From an uncultured Bacilli bacterium (lineage in GTDB: Bacteria > Bacillota_I > Bacilli_A > RF39 > UBA660): a stretch of 46,653 nucleotides of DNA. The position numbers and the translations under genes are program-made. Position 1 is the first letter of the stretch. Each line of letters starts with the position of its first letter. Below, piece by piece: positions 29,867 to 38,510 of this stretch. The notes under the pieces are model-generated. The model saw nothing but the letters and a program-made list of their open reading frames with translations, was not told the DNA's origin and searched no databases. The stretch covers positions 1 to 46,653 of the forward strand of contig CALVKN010000007.1 of NCBI GenBank assembly GCA_944332715.1, written 5' to 3'.

Positions 29867-32441
29867 ATATGTTTTCATTTCTAATTGTTTCTATTATATT
29901 TTGTTTGTTAATCTTTTTAACTGATACATGCATTATTAAACCTATAAGTAAGAATACTATTACAACTGCAATTAGTATAGCAAGATACGGAACAATAAAT
30001 CCGAAATCATTACCAACAGCAAATGCTTTATAGATACCGAATGAGCCAAGTAAACCTAAAGGGATACCAATAAGTAATGATTTTGTTCCATAGAATATAC
30101 TTTCTAAGTGGACCATTCTATTAAATTCACGTTTTGTCATACCAATTGATTTTAACATAGCAAACTCGCGACTTCTTAAATTCATATTAGTAGTTATAGT
30201 ATTAAATATGTTGGTAATACCAATTAAACTTATTACTATGATAAAGCCATAAAGGAATATAGAAATTAGTAAAATCATGGATTTTTGAGCATTTACTTCT
30301 TCTTCAACATTATATAAATAATATTCATAATCAGTATTTTCTAAGTAGTCATTAATATCACTTTCTAACTCAGTTGTATCACTACTATTTATAAATAAGC
30401 TATTATAGGAATAATCTAAAGAATCCATCATGCTATCAGATACGATGATATAACCACTTGATGAATATAGATTTTCAAGTCCCATTGGTCTTTCATCAGC
30501 TCTAGCAACAATATTTAAAGAGTAGTCTGTACCATTTTCAAGGGTTCCAGTAATGGTATCACCAGGATCAACATTATAAATATTAAAGTGTTCATAATGT
30601 TCATCGATATACATTGAACCATCATCAATTAAAATACCACCATTTTGATAATCTTCTTTATTACCACCGATGCGTTCAATGAATCTTTCGTATTCAGCAT
30701 CTCCTAGAGATACAAGTTCAATATTTACTAAAGATTCTTCATTAAATTCATCTTTTGGATCGCCATAGTAATTGAAAAATCCATCATCAGATAAGTATTT
30801 TTTACCATCTACTTCTAGTAAAGTACGACGTTCTAAAGAATACTTATCAATATTATTTAGCGATAAAATATCATTATATGCCGATAATATATCATCATTG
30901 GTAGTTTCGGTATCAGTTGCTTTAGGATAAATTGATACTTCCATATTAAATCCTAAATCTTTATAATACATTCCTGTTAAATTAAAGCCATAATTTAAAA
31001 GCGAAGATAAAGATATGAATACTGCAACACTTACTACTAAAGATATAACTGTAGTACGATATTTCTTACGGCTTCTCTTTAAATTTTTGTAAGCGATTTC
31101 TCCGCCGATACCAAAGATCTTGCCAATAACTTTTGGTGTTTTCAACTTTTTAGGATTGATTTTTATTTCATTGTTGTTGCGGATGGCTTCAATTGGAGAA
31201 ATCTTACTAGACTTACGAGCTGCAGAAATAACTGACAAATAAATAGTAATTACTGCTAATGCTACACTTAATAGAATTGGCAATATTGGCACACTAAAGA
31301 CAAATGTGGTATCACGAATAAACTCCGGCATTAAGAAATTGACAACATTACATAGGATAAAAACAGCGAGTATTCCACACAAAATACCTATGGGGATACC
31401 TATTAAACCTAAAATAAATCCTTCATATAACACATTTTTCTTAATTTGTTTACTGGTTGCTCCGATACTTGCAAGCATACCATATTGTTTAGTTTTTTCT
31501 GTTATTGAGATATTAAAACTATTACGAATAACAAAAACACTAGTAATTATAATTATAGCTATTACAACACCTGCCACAGTATAAAGCATTGTTTGATTTG
31601 ATCCGCTTAATCCAACACCTTCCCAACGAAGTAAATCGGCATTTAAAGTATAGTTATAATCTTTTAAGTCATCACTGTTAGCTAAAGTATTTATGAAATC
31701 TTTATAATAACCAGGATCTTTAAATAAAAGTGATACATTATATGAATTACTTGATAAATTATCAGTATAAGTAATGACAGTATATCCCGGAGCATTGTAC
31801 GATTCAATATTATAATCAAAACGTTCCATAATACCTACGACCGTATATTCTTTAGTATACTCGTAATTTAGGGTTTCATTACATTCATCAATTTCGTTAT
31901 AGCCTTCTTCATAAACAAAGTATGGATTATTTTGAGTCATTATTGAGCCATCACTACAAACCCGAGATCCAATATCAAGAGAAATACGATTACCAATTTC
32001 AATATTTACTTCAGCATTATCAATAATACTTTTAGAAATTATTATTTCTGATGCATTTTGAGGAAGTCTTCCATCTACTAAAGTTATTTTAGTATTATCA
32101 AAAGCTTCTTCAGTATAAGCAATTACATACATATATGGCTTGTATGGATTTTTACTACCTGTAAGAGGAGCATAACCTAAATTTTCAATTATGTACATTG
32201 ATTCAACGTGGCGATTGTTCTCAAAATATTTTAAGTCATCACTTTTGATACCTTCAACCGTTATATGCTGATTTCCATTATTTTCTTTAGCGCTAGCAAT
32301 AAGTGTTGCTTGAAGACTACTAACCATACCCGCAACAGCACAAATTAAGGCAGTTGCTAAAATAATCCCAATTATTGTTACAATTGTTCTTTTTTTATTT
32401 AATTTTAAATTTCTAATAGTTAATTTGTTTAATATGTTCAT
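29865..32441 (-). CDS. ABC transporter permease with two FtsX-type modules (MacB/antimicrobial-peptide type)
   Basis: 858 aa. The N-terminal helix (about residues 15-40) has the FtsX-family start LNKLTIRNLKLNKKRT. A large extracellular domain is followed by a helix trio (about 290-400), a second N-terminal-like helix (ERRYRTTVISLVVSVAVFISL-type, about 460-485), a second ectodomain, and a final helix trio with LKSIGMTKREFNRMVHLESIFYG. This duplicated layout is that of macrolide, lantibiotic or Vex-type exporters and detoxification pumps. It starts three bases after the ATPase gene. With the neighbouring two-component system it probably forms an antimicrobial peptide response module. Confidence 0.85.
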   Translation of the reverse strand: MNILNKLTIRNLKLNKKRTIVTIIGIILATALICAVAGMVSSLQATLIASAKENNGNQHITVEGIKSDDLKYFENNRHVESMYIIENLGYAPLTGSKNPYKPYMYVIAYTEEAFDNTKITLVDGRLPQNASEIIISKSIIDNAEVNIEIGNRISLDIGSRVCSDGSIMTQNNPYFVYEEGYNEIDECNETLNYEYTKEYTVVGIMERFDYNIESYNAPGYTVITYTDNLSSNSYNVSLLFKDPGYYKDFINTLANSDDLKDYNYTLNADLLRWEGVGLSGSNQTMLYTVAGVVIAIIIITSVFVIRNSFNISITEKTKQYGMLASIGATSKQIKKNVLYEGFILGLIGIPIGILCGILAVFILCNVVNFLMPEFIRDTTFVFSVPILPILLSVALAVITIYLSVISAARKSSKISPIEAIRNNNEIKINPKKLKTPKVIGKIFGIGGEIAYKNLKRSRKKYRTTVISLVVSVAVFISLSSLLNYGFNLTGMYYKDLGFNMEVSIYPKATDTETTNDDILSAYNDILSLNNIDKYSLERRTLLEVDGKKYLSDDGFFNYYGDPKDEFNEESLVNIELVSLGDAEYERFIERIGGNKEDYQNGGILIDDGSMYIDEHYEHFNIYNVDPGDTITGTLENGTDYSLNIVARADERPMGLENLYSSSGYIIVSDSMMDSLDYSYNSLFINSSDTTELESDINDYLENTDYEYYLYNVEEEVNAQKSMILLISIFLYGFIIVISLIGITNIFNTITTNMNLRSREFAMLKSIGMTKREFNRMVHLESIFYGTKSLLIGIPLGLLGSFGIYKAFAVGNDFGFIVPYLAILIAVVIVFLLIGLIMHVSVKKINKQNIIETIRNENI

Positions 32442-32443
32442 GA

Positions 32444-33121
32444 TTAGTTCCTTACATCACTAATTATTTTACCATCTTCGATAGTAATAATACGATTTGC
32501 TTCACTGGCTATTTCTAAATCATGAGTTATAACAATAATTGTTTGATTATATTTTTCATTGGATTTTTTTAGTAAAGCAATTATTTCATCACTAGCTTTA
32601 GAATCCAAATTTCCTGTTGGTTCATCTGCTAAAACAAGTGCTGGGGTATTAATCATTGCTCTTCCAATTGAAACTCTTTGTTGTTGACCTCCGGATAGTT
32701 CGTTAGGTAAATGATGTTTTCTATTTTCTAAACCTAGAGTTTCAAGTAAATCTTTTAAGTGACTTTTATCAACATTCCTTCCATCAAGTTTAGCAGGAAG
32801 TGTTATATTTTCTTCAACATCTAATATAGGTATCAGATTATAAAATTGATAAATAAGACCTACTTGTCTTCTTCTAAAAATGGCTAGAGCATCATTATCC
32901 ATCGCATAGATATCTACCCCATCGATAAATACTTTTCCTTTTGTGGGTCTATCTACTCCTCCAAGTAAGTGTAAAAGTGTTGATTTACCGGAACCTGATG
33001 CCCCAACAATAGCAACAAAGTCTCCTTTTTCCACACTAAATGAAATATCATCTACGGCTTTAATTTTATTTTCACCTTTACCATAGATTTTCGATAAATT
33101 TTCAACTTTTAAAATTTCCAT
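32444..33121 (-). CDS. ABC transporter ATP-binding protein, MacB/LolD type
   Basis: 225 aa with Walker A GASGSGKST, QFYNLIPILDVEEN after the Q-loop, signature LSGGQQQRV, Walker B LVLADEPTGNLD and H-loop ITHD. NLDSKASDEII follows Walker B as in MacB/LolD proteins. It drives the 858-aa permease, with which it is cotranscribed. The gene upstream (33186-33938) encodes an anchored accessory protein of unknown role. Confidence 0.95.
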   Translation of the reverse strand: MEILKVENLSKIYGKGENKIKAVDDISFSVEKGDFVAIVGASGSGKSTLLHLLGGVDRPTKGKVFIDGVDIYAMDNDALAIFRRRQVGLIYQFYNLIPILDVEENITLPAKLDGRNVDKSHLKDLLETLGLENRKHHLPNELSGGQQQRVSIGRAMINTPALVLADEPTGNLDSKASDEIIALLKKSNEKYNQTIIVITHDLEIASEANRIITIEDGKIISDVRN

Positions 33122-33185
33122 CTAATCAGTCCTTTCAATATAAGTATATTTTTTTAAAGTGACTATTAAATGACTTTTGACAAGT

Positions 33186-33938
33186 TTATGCAAAAGATTC
33201 AAAATCGCTAGAAAAATCCATGTTATTGATAATATCAAGATAATGATTATATTCTTCAAGTAATTCATCAGTATCAAAATAAATATAATCTTCATCCATG
33301 GTCCAATACTCAGCATTATCACTTAAAAAGGTGAAGAAATCTGTATAGGTATCAAGCATTGCTAAAAGATAATCAATATTTTGTTCGATATCTTCTTTAT
33401 TTTCGTTAAGAATAGTATCATCGATCATCATGCTTTTATAATAATCAACATAATACCAACTTAAATTGTACTTTTCTGCATATGACATAATAGTATTTTC
33501 ATCAAAGTAATATGTTAAATTATTACCAATTTCTTCTAGTTCGTTAGATTTTTCAGAAAGTACTCTTTTAGAATAACTGAATTCCGGTGCATCTTCATCA
33601 AAATTATATAAATATAATACTGTAGTTAAAGGTAAATCTTCATAAATGGCATTAAGTTTTCGACATTCTGTTAAAAGATCTTTAAAGTAATCTTTTATAG
33701 CCATTTCTACATAAAGATATTCACCTTCAGAAACATAGTTATTTAATCTTATATCAATATTTGTATTTGTTATACCATCACGATTAATTAAATATTCTAT
33801 TTCTGCAAACTCATTATCTAGTCTACTTTCAATTTGTAAGCCATCCACAACAAAATACCCCACAACAAAGAAAAATATTAAAATTACTGTATATATTGCC
33901 ATTAGTGTGACAGTAAATGCTTTACTCGTTCTTTTCAT
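33186..33938 (-). CDS. Membrane-anchored extracellular protein, possible ABC-module accessory
   Basis: 250 aa. An N-terminal transmembrane helix (about residues 9-30) is followed by an all-extracellular, strongly acidic, aromatic-rich helical region (many Tyr, Asp and Glu; one Cys at LLTECRKL). GGTGAT precedes the ATG and a TATAAT box lies about 20 bases upstream. It is 64 bases upstream of the ABC ATPase gene and is probably cotranscribed. It could trap peptides or sense them for the transporter (inference). Confidence 0.65.
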   Translation of the reverse strand: MKRTSKAFTVTLMAIYTVILIFFFVVGYFVVDGLQIESRLDNEFAEIEYLINRDGITNTNIDIRLNNYVSEGEYLYVEMAIKDYFKDLLTECRKLNAIYEDLPLTTVLYLYNFDEDAPEFSYSKRVLSEKSNELEEIGNNLTYYFDENTIMSYAEKYNLSWYYVDYYKSMMIDDTILNENKEDIEQNIDYLLAMLDTYTDFFTFLSDNAEYWTMDEDYIYFDTDELLEEYNHYLDIINNMDFSSDFESFA

Positions 33939-34021
33939 TAGATCACCGTACTTTAATTATACCAAAAAATTACAGTTTATAAAATATAAATTAGTTAACA
34001 ATATTACTGGAGGTAAAATTG

Positions 34022-34234
34022 ATGAAAAATGTAGAAAATATGATTTCCACAAAAGATGCAGCATATATTAAAGATATGTTTAATTGGAATTTTGTGGCAA
34101 TGAAAAAATTTGATGATTATTTAGGCAATGTGGAAAACGAAGATATTGCTAAAAAGTTAGATGAACTTGCCCAGATGCATTTTAAAAATTGTAACAGTCT
34201 AATTGAGTTGTTAGAAGGTGATACTGATGAGTGA
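34022..34234 (+). CDS. Small CotF-like protein
   Basis: 70 aa from ATG 34022, with GGAGGT seven bases upstream. The sequence MISTKDAAYIKDMFNWNFVAMKKFDDYL, then EDIAKKLDELAQMHFKNCNSLIELL, resembles small proteins found next to CotF-type spore-coat genes in Clostridia (STKD..YI.DMFNWN pattern). It should fold as a short helical hairpin. Its stop overlaps the start of the next gene, so the two are a pair. Family assignment is from memory of the pattern. Confidence 0.6.
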   Translation: MKNVENMISTKDAAYIKDMFNWNFVAMKKFDDYLGNVENEDIAKKLDELAQMHFKNCNSLIELLEGDTDE

Positions 34235-34502
34235 TAAAGAATATTTAATGGATACTTTAGATACTTTAAAATGTTTATCAGTAAATATGACTTATGCCAT
34301 GAATGAAGCAAGTTGTGATAAAATATATAAAGAATATCTAAGTATGTTTAAAGAAATAAATAAAGAAACTAAAGAAGTATTTGATTTAGCATATAGACTC
34401 GGATATTATACTTTGGAGAGTGAAGATGAAAAAAATATAAAATCTGCAATAAAGACTTTATCTCAAGAATTAGAATCTTCTTCTGAAGAAGATAAAAAAT
34501 AA
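34227..34502 (+). CDS. CotF-like spore-coat-type protein
   Basis: 91 aa from ATG 34227, with GAAGGTGA upstream. Ferritin-like CotF pattern: DTLKCLSVNMTYAMNEASCDKIYKEYLSMFKEI, then EVFDLAYRLGYYTLES (usually MF..GWY). The start overlaps the previous gene by eight bases. In spore formers these are coat components; here they could be spore proteins or relics of a sporulating ancestor. The 3' end overlaps the convergent membrane gene by 40 bases. Confidence 0.65.
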   Translation: MSDKEYLMDTLDTLKCLSVNMTYAMNEASCDKIYKEYLSMFKEINKETKEVFDLAYRLGYYTLESEDEKNIKSAIKTLSQELESSSEEDKK

Positions 34503-34957
34503 ATGCGGGATGATGCTAGTTTGCGAAGGCGATATATACGAATATAGTCTTTGCTGGAATCAGCTAGAAAACTATAAACTGATTCCCAAATGGCTAGCCA
34601 TCCTAATATTAAGATAATTTCACTTAATACTTCAATAAAAGATAAATAATAGATTACTATTAAAACTATCCCTATCAAAAAGAGGATAGTTTTTTTGAAT
34701 TTGGCTTTTTCATAATAGTATAGTTCATCTTGAACTTTTAATCCAAACGTTCTTCTTATAGTATCCATCATATCATTTTTTTCATTTTTACTAATCTTTA
34801 ATTTAGTATAAATATTTATAACAATATTATTTTTATAATCTTCACCATAACATTCATTATAAATAAAATCAGTCAATTCAGAATTTAATTTTTGATTAGA
34901 ATATCTACTATAAAAATCTTCTTTTTTCTTTAAATTAATATTGATCATTGTTTTCAT
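34463..34957 (-). CDS. Unknown membrane protein
   Basis: 164 aa from ATG 34957, with AGGGTGG five bases upstream overlapping the stop of the preceding gene. An N-terminal soluble helical region (ELTDFIYNECYGEDYKNN) is followed by two transmembrane helices (about residues 88-125: TILFLIGIVLIVIYYLSF and EIILILGWLAIW) and a basic tail ending in SSSEEDSNS. It appears cotranscribed with the gene at 34968-35450. No family recognised. Confidence 0.6.
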   Translation of the reverse strand: MKTMININLKKKEDFYSRYSNQKLNSELTDFIYNECYGEDYKNNIVINIYTKLKISKNEKNDMMDTIRRTFGLKVQDELYYYEKAKFKKTILFLIGIVLIVIYYLSFIEVLSEIILILGWLAIWESVYSFLADSSKDYIRIYRLRKLASSRIYFLSSSEEDSNS

Positions 34958-34967
34958 TTTATCCACC

Positions 34968-35450
34968 CTATTCATTCTTTATTCTTGATAATTTCCAATT
35001 ACTACTAGCAATCATTTCTCTTATGTCTTCACCTATTTCATCTTTTTGCACAAAAAGGTATTGGTACTTTTTTACTTTATCTTTCATGTGGATAATTATT
35101 GGTTCAATTCCTAGATTTTCACTTAGTAAAACAATGGTGTTAATATCATCTGGCAAAGTAAAACGTTTCGTAAACCAAATTATTTTTTCTCCAGATGTTT
35201 TAAAATATAATTCATCAAATATTTCAACTCTACCATCAATTATACATCCTTCTTCAACAAAGTGAGGACCTATTTGCATATTTAAACCATTTTCTTCTAG
35301 TTTACGGACAAATTCTGGAATAATGTCTAAAATATCTGTTCCTTTACATAAAGTATTAAAAGAAATATAGATAGGAACTTTAGGATCTAGAGTTTTTAAA
35401 TAACTAATAATTTCTTCTACACTTAAAGAAAAATCAATATTAACCCACAT
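34968..35450 (-). CDS. Unknown cytoplasmic protein
   Basis: 160 aa from ATG 35450, preceded by GGGTGG. No signal or membrane segment. Alternating beta strands and helices with VPIYISFNTLCKGTDILDIIPEFV, FVEEGCIIDGRVEIFDELYFKTSGEKIIWFTKRF and IIIHMKDKVKKYQYLF. Not recognised. It is next after the 29-codon ORF and could share its promoter; a TATAAT also lies just ahead of this gene. Confidence 0.6.
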   Translation of the reverse strand: MWVNIDFSLSVEEIISYLKTLDPKVPIYISFNTLCKGTDILDIIPEFVRKLEENGLNMQIGPHFVEEGCIIDGRVEIFDELYFKTSGEKIIWFTKRFTLPDDINTIVLLSENLGIEPIIIHMKDKVKKYQYLFVQKDEIGEDIREMIASSNWKLSRIKNE

Positions 35451-35492
35451 GTAAACCACCCTTATACTAATTATAATATCTTTTTTAAAATT

Positions 35493-35582
35493 TTAAAAGT
35501 GAAGAATGACACAACTTGCTTGGCGGCGACGAGTATTGACAATGCTCTTACCATTTTTCCATAAAATGATGTGTAATTTCAT
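35493..35582 (-). CDS. 29-codon ORF with consensus promoter, possible leader peptide
   Basis: The minus strand has ATG at 35582 with GGTGAT five bases upstream and a TAA stop at 35493. The product is MKLHIILWKNGKSIV, then NTRRRQASC and VILHF. The Arg run uses CGT CGC CGC inside a GC-rich patch unlike its AT-rich surroundings. It lies 42 bases ahead of the gene at 35450. It may be a regulatory leader peptide, a small stand-alone protein, or the remnant of a transferred sequence. Confidence 0.45.
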   Translation of the reverse strand: MKLHIILWKNGKSIVNTRRRQASCVILHF

Positions 35583-35603
35583 AGTTTATCACCATCGTTG
35601 GTT

Positions 35604-35632
35604 AGTATATCAATAAATTAGGATTTTGGCAA
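35604..35632 (-). promoter_or_regulatory. Consensus promoter of the 29-codon ORF
   Basis: On the minus strand, TTGCCA (35627-35632) and TATACT (35604-35609) are exactly 17 bases apart. It begins right after the T run of the terminator of the XRE gene. Confidence 0.75.
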
Positions 35633-35633
35633 T

Positions 35634-35655
35634 GAAAAAAGTAGGTTTCCCTACT
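35634..35655 (-). terminator. Terminator of the XRE membrane regulator gene
   Basis: On the minus strand, AGTAGG-GAAA-CCTACT (GNRA-type tetraloop) followed by TTTTTTC. The stem includes the stop codon. Confidence 0.85.
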
Positions 35656-37168
35656 CCATCACACTATAAATGTTATCTAATTTTTCTTGTAATTCCGCAA
35701 GTTGTTCTTCTAAATCATATATTTGATTATCTTTTGCATCTAATTCACTATATAATCTATCTATTTCATTAATATAGTAATTGTATTCTTCTGCTTGTTC
35801 TTCAAGTTGCTTATGGTAAGCATCAATATTATTTTTAATTATTTCAATATTAGCACTACTAGTAGTAATCGTAATATCTGCTCTACTTAATAAATCATAA
35901 TTATATATTTTTTTGTTCTTTAAATCATTTATAACAATATCTAAGATATTCAAAGTATCATCCCAAATATGATAAGACCCTATAGTAAGTTCATTATTAT
36001 TAATGTTTGTTTCTATTTTGATATAATCACTATAGTAATCAACACTTAGTTCTACTTCTTCTGTTTTTGTTTCATCTACAACATAAATCAAATCACCATA
36101 GTATAGATTTGGTATGATATATAAATCATTACTCATTGGATAATTTTCTGTTATGTTATTTAACTTAGCATAATCTGGTATATCATCGATAAAATCCACC
36201 TTAGAAAATTCATAAGCCGTTAAGCCGGAACCGATTCCAAAGGAAATAAGACCAATTAAGAATACTAAAAACATTCTTTTAAATGGGATATTACTACTTA
36301 GTAGGAATCTTATAAATAGTTCCATAATGATACATACAGATACAGTTGCTCCGAGAAGAGCAATAAATACGCCGATATAATGAAGTCCAATAAACTGAGC
36401 AATTAAAGCAATGGTTGTACAGATTACCAAAAAGACAAAAGTAATGATTAAGGGGATTACTAAAAATATTAAACATATTTTAATGAATATATTAAATAGT
36501 GAACCAAGAAAGTCAAATAATATAAAGGAATGCCTTTCTTTTGGTTTATGTTCTTCAACTACTTTTTCAGTAATTACTTCTTCCGTTTCTTTTTCTTCTA
36601 CTTTTTTGACAACACTTTGTTCATAGTTATATTTATCTAGGAATCTTATTTTATAAACATAAATGAATACCGTTACAAACAAAATTAAATAGATGATATT
36701 TGATAAAAATAACCAAATACTATTAAGAGTATAAAATGTTTTATCAGAAAAATTGATGAAAATATCTCTAGCAAGTGAATCAATATAACTAAATGGTATT
36801 TTGAATAATAGTAAAATAATTGCTAAAATAAATAATTCAGTTATACACTTTACTATTTCTTTTTTGTTCATGTTTTTAAACATTTCAACACTTTTATTAA
36901 TCATATCAATGATTGCATAGACAAAGTTGCTGAAATTGCTTTTTGTTTTTTCTTTTAAGTCTTTATCAGTTACTTCATCATTGGTTAAGTCATCAAGAGT
37001 TACATCAAATATTTTACATAAACTTAATAACTTATCCATTTCGGGATAGGTTGTACCACTTTCCCATTTTGATACAGATTGACGAGATACATCTAGTAAA
37101 TCTGCTAATTGTTCTTGCGACATATTTTTTTCTTTACGCAATTTTTGGAGTTTTTCACAAAACTTCAT
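35651..37168 (-). CDS. XRE-type membrane-bound regulator
   Basis: 505 aa. The N-terminal Cro/CI helix-turn-helix (residues 3-60: LQKLRKEKNMSQEQLADLLDVSRQSVSKWESG) is followed by about six transmembrane helices in two groups (about 105-185 and 220-320), separated by a Glu/Lys/Val-rich cytoplasmic stretch. An extracellular beta-rich region (about 330-440, resembling repetitive adhesin-like folds such as DUF4097) and a final coiled coil of about 50 residues complete the protein. Such proteins couple DNA binding to a membrane or extracellular signal; the target is unknown. GAGGTGAGG precedes the ATG. Confidence 0.75.
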   Translation of the reverse strand: MKFCEKLQKLRKEKNMSQEQLADLLDVSRQSVSKWESGTTYPEMDKLLSLCKIFDVTLDDLTNDEVTDKDLKEKTKSNFSNFVYAIIDMINKSVEMFKNMNKKEIVKCITELFILAIILLLFKIPFSYIDSLARDIFINFSDKTFYTLNSIWLFLSNIIYLILFVTVFIYVYKIRFLDKYNYEQSVVKKVEEKETEEVITEKVVEEHKPKERHSFILFDFLGSLFNIFIKICLIFLVIPLIITFVFLVICTTIALIAQFIGLHYIGVFIALLGATVSVCIIMELFIRFLLSSNIPFKRMFLVFLIGLISFGIGSGLTAYEFSKVDFIDDIPDYAKLNNITENYPMSNDLYIIPNLYYGDLIYVVDETKTEEVELSVDYYSDYIKIETNINNNELTIGSYHIWDDTLNILDIVINDLKNKKIYNYDLLSRADITITTSSANIEIIKNNIDAYHKQLEEQAEEYNYYINEIDRLYSELDAKDNQIYDLEEQLAELQEKLDNIYSVME

Positions 37169-37248
37169 TTTTCCTCACCTCGCCATAAATTGTATTAAAA
37201 ATCACATAATTTAACTACCAACTTTCGGTTGATTTTTGTAAAAATTTG

Positions 37249-37277
37249 GTTGCATTGCAACTTTGTTGCGTGTTTTT
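37249..37277. other. Mutually exclusive hairpins in the XRE-GH25 intergenic space
   Basis: GTTGCA-T-TGCAAC (37249-37261) is a perfect inverted repeat. Its right arm can instead pair with the following GTTGC (37265-37269) as GCAAC-TTT-GTTGC, which on the plus strand is followed by GTGTTTTTTTC. The 5' part of the spacer also holds CAAC-TTTCG-GTTG. No gene is seen here. Confidence 0.4.
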
Positions 37278-37288
37278 TTCTTATTTTG

Positions 37289-38488
37289 CTACTCGGTTGA
37301 CAAATATCTAATGTTAATGTCAACATCACCATCAATGCCATCGACACGCCCATTATTACAAATTTGCCAGAAGTCAAAGTCCCCTTCATAGTTAGTTTGA
37401 CTTGTATAATGAGCAAGCCAGATTGGATAGTTAGTATCAAGCCAAATTCTTTCTAAATATGTTTTGCTACTATAAAGCATACCTTCATATCCGGCATCTT
37501 CAAAAACATTTAAGAAACTACTAGCCATATCAGTTAAACCAAAGAAACTTAAATTGAAATCGTTATAAAAGCTCCAATTTTCCCAGTCAAAGGCAATTGG
37601 TAAATCAACTTCGTAACCTTCAATTTGTTCAAGGATCCAGTTAGCATCCGCAACCGCTCTTTCTTTAGTATCAGCATAGGAATAAAAGTATATACCAACA
37701 GGTATTCCAACTTTGTTAGCGCCTTCAATATTTTGTTTAAACTTACTATCTAATACATAATCTCCACCGATACCATCAGCTGTGCCAACACGGATAATAA
37801 TAAATTCTACTCCTGCATTCTTTAATTCTTCAAAATCAATATCACCTTGCCAACGTGACACATCAATACCAATTTCTGTATTTTCGTTTTTATATTCCCT
37901 AATTACATCAGCAAAATCAGTTCTAGTTCTAGAAGAACTTGAAGAACCTCCCCCACTTGATGGTTCACGAACATTTAGAGTAAATTCATGTTCTGTTACA
38001 TTTCCGCTAGAATCAGTTGCTTTATATACTAAATCATAACTACCCGCTTCATTCATATTATATTCGCCGATAACTTCACATACGGGATTTGGATCATAAT
38101 CATCACCACATAATACATCATCAACTAAACTTACAGTACTACCAACAGTTACATTATACGAGTTATTTAACCAAACAAGTGGTGGTGTTACATCAACAAC
38201 TTCGATATTATAAGAACATTTAAGTTTAATTCCATCATCGTTAATGTATTCGAATTCTATTTTTTGTTCACCAACTTTTGTTGTATCAATTTTTTTATCA
38301 TCAATAATTTCGCCGTTAATACTTTCAATAAAATCTGATACTTTAGCATCACTTAGAAATTCAACAGTCAAATCATCAACTAAAACAAGTTCAATTTTAG
38401 CAAATTTTACTCTTAGAAAATTCCCTAAAAATAATCCTCCGATGATTAAACTTAAGACAATACCACCAATAATAAAATACTTCTTCAT
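37289..38488 (-). CDS. Membrane-anchored GH25 muramidase with Ig-like module
   Basis: 399 aa. An N-terminal anchor (about residues 4-26) is followed by an Ig-like/DUF5011-type domain (about 75-175: VTPPLVWLNNSYNVTVGSTVSL, GSYDLVYKATDSSGNVTEHE), a Gly/Ser linker (about 178-186), then a GH25 lysozyme domain starting GIDVSRWQGDIDF (Asp209). The catalytic pair is DWE (301-303) in IAFDWENW, and WLAHYTSQTNYEG..FWQICNNGRVDGIDG..D closes the barrel. It cleaves the MurNAc-GlcNAc bond of peptidoglycan at the cell surface, for wall turnover or attack on other cells. The Ig module resembles that of the CAP protein. Confidence 0.9.
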   Translation of the reverse strand: MKKYFIIGGIVLSLIIGGLFLGNFLRVKFAKIELVLVDDLTVEFLSDAKVSDFIESINGEIIDDKKIDTTKVGEQKIEFEYINDDGIKLKCSYNIEVVDVTPPLVWLNNSYNVTVGSTVSLVDDVLCGDDYDPNPVCEVIGEYNMNEAGSYDLVYKATDSSGNVTEHEFTLNVREPSSGGGSSSSSRTRTDFADVIREYKNENTEIGIDVSRWQGDIDFEELKNAGVEFIIIRVGTADGIGGDYVLDSKFKQNIEGANKVGIPVGIYFYSYADTKERAVADANWILEQIEGYEVDLPIAFDWENWSFYNDFNLSFFGLTDMASSFLNVFEDAGYEGMLYSSKTYLERIWLDTNYPIWLAHYTSQTNYEGDFDFWQICNNGRVDGIDGDVDINIRYLSTE

Positions 38489-38510
38489 ATACTCACCTAA
38501 CAGTAGTATA

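Noticed and set aside
33122-33322. 66-codon minus-strand ORF between the accessory and ABC ATPase genes
   Set aside because: It overlaps the coding end of the 33186-33938 gene in another frame and has no RBS.
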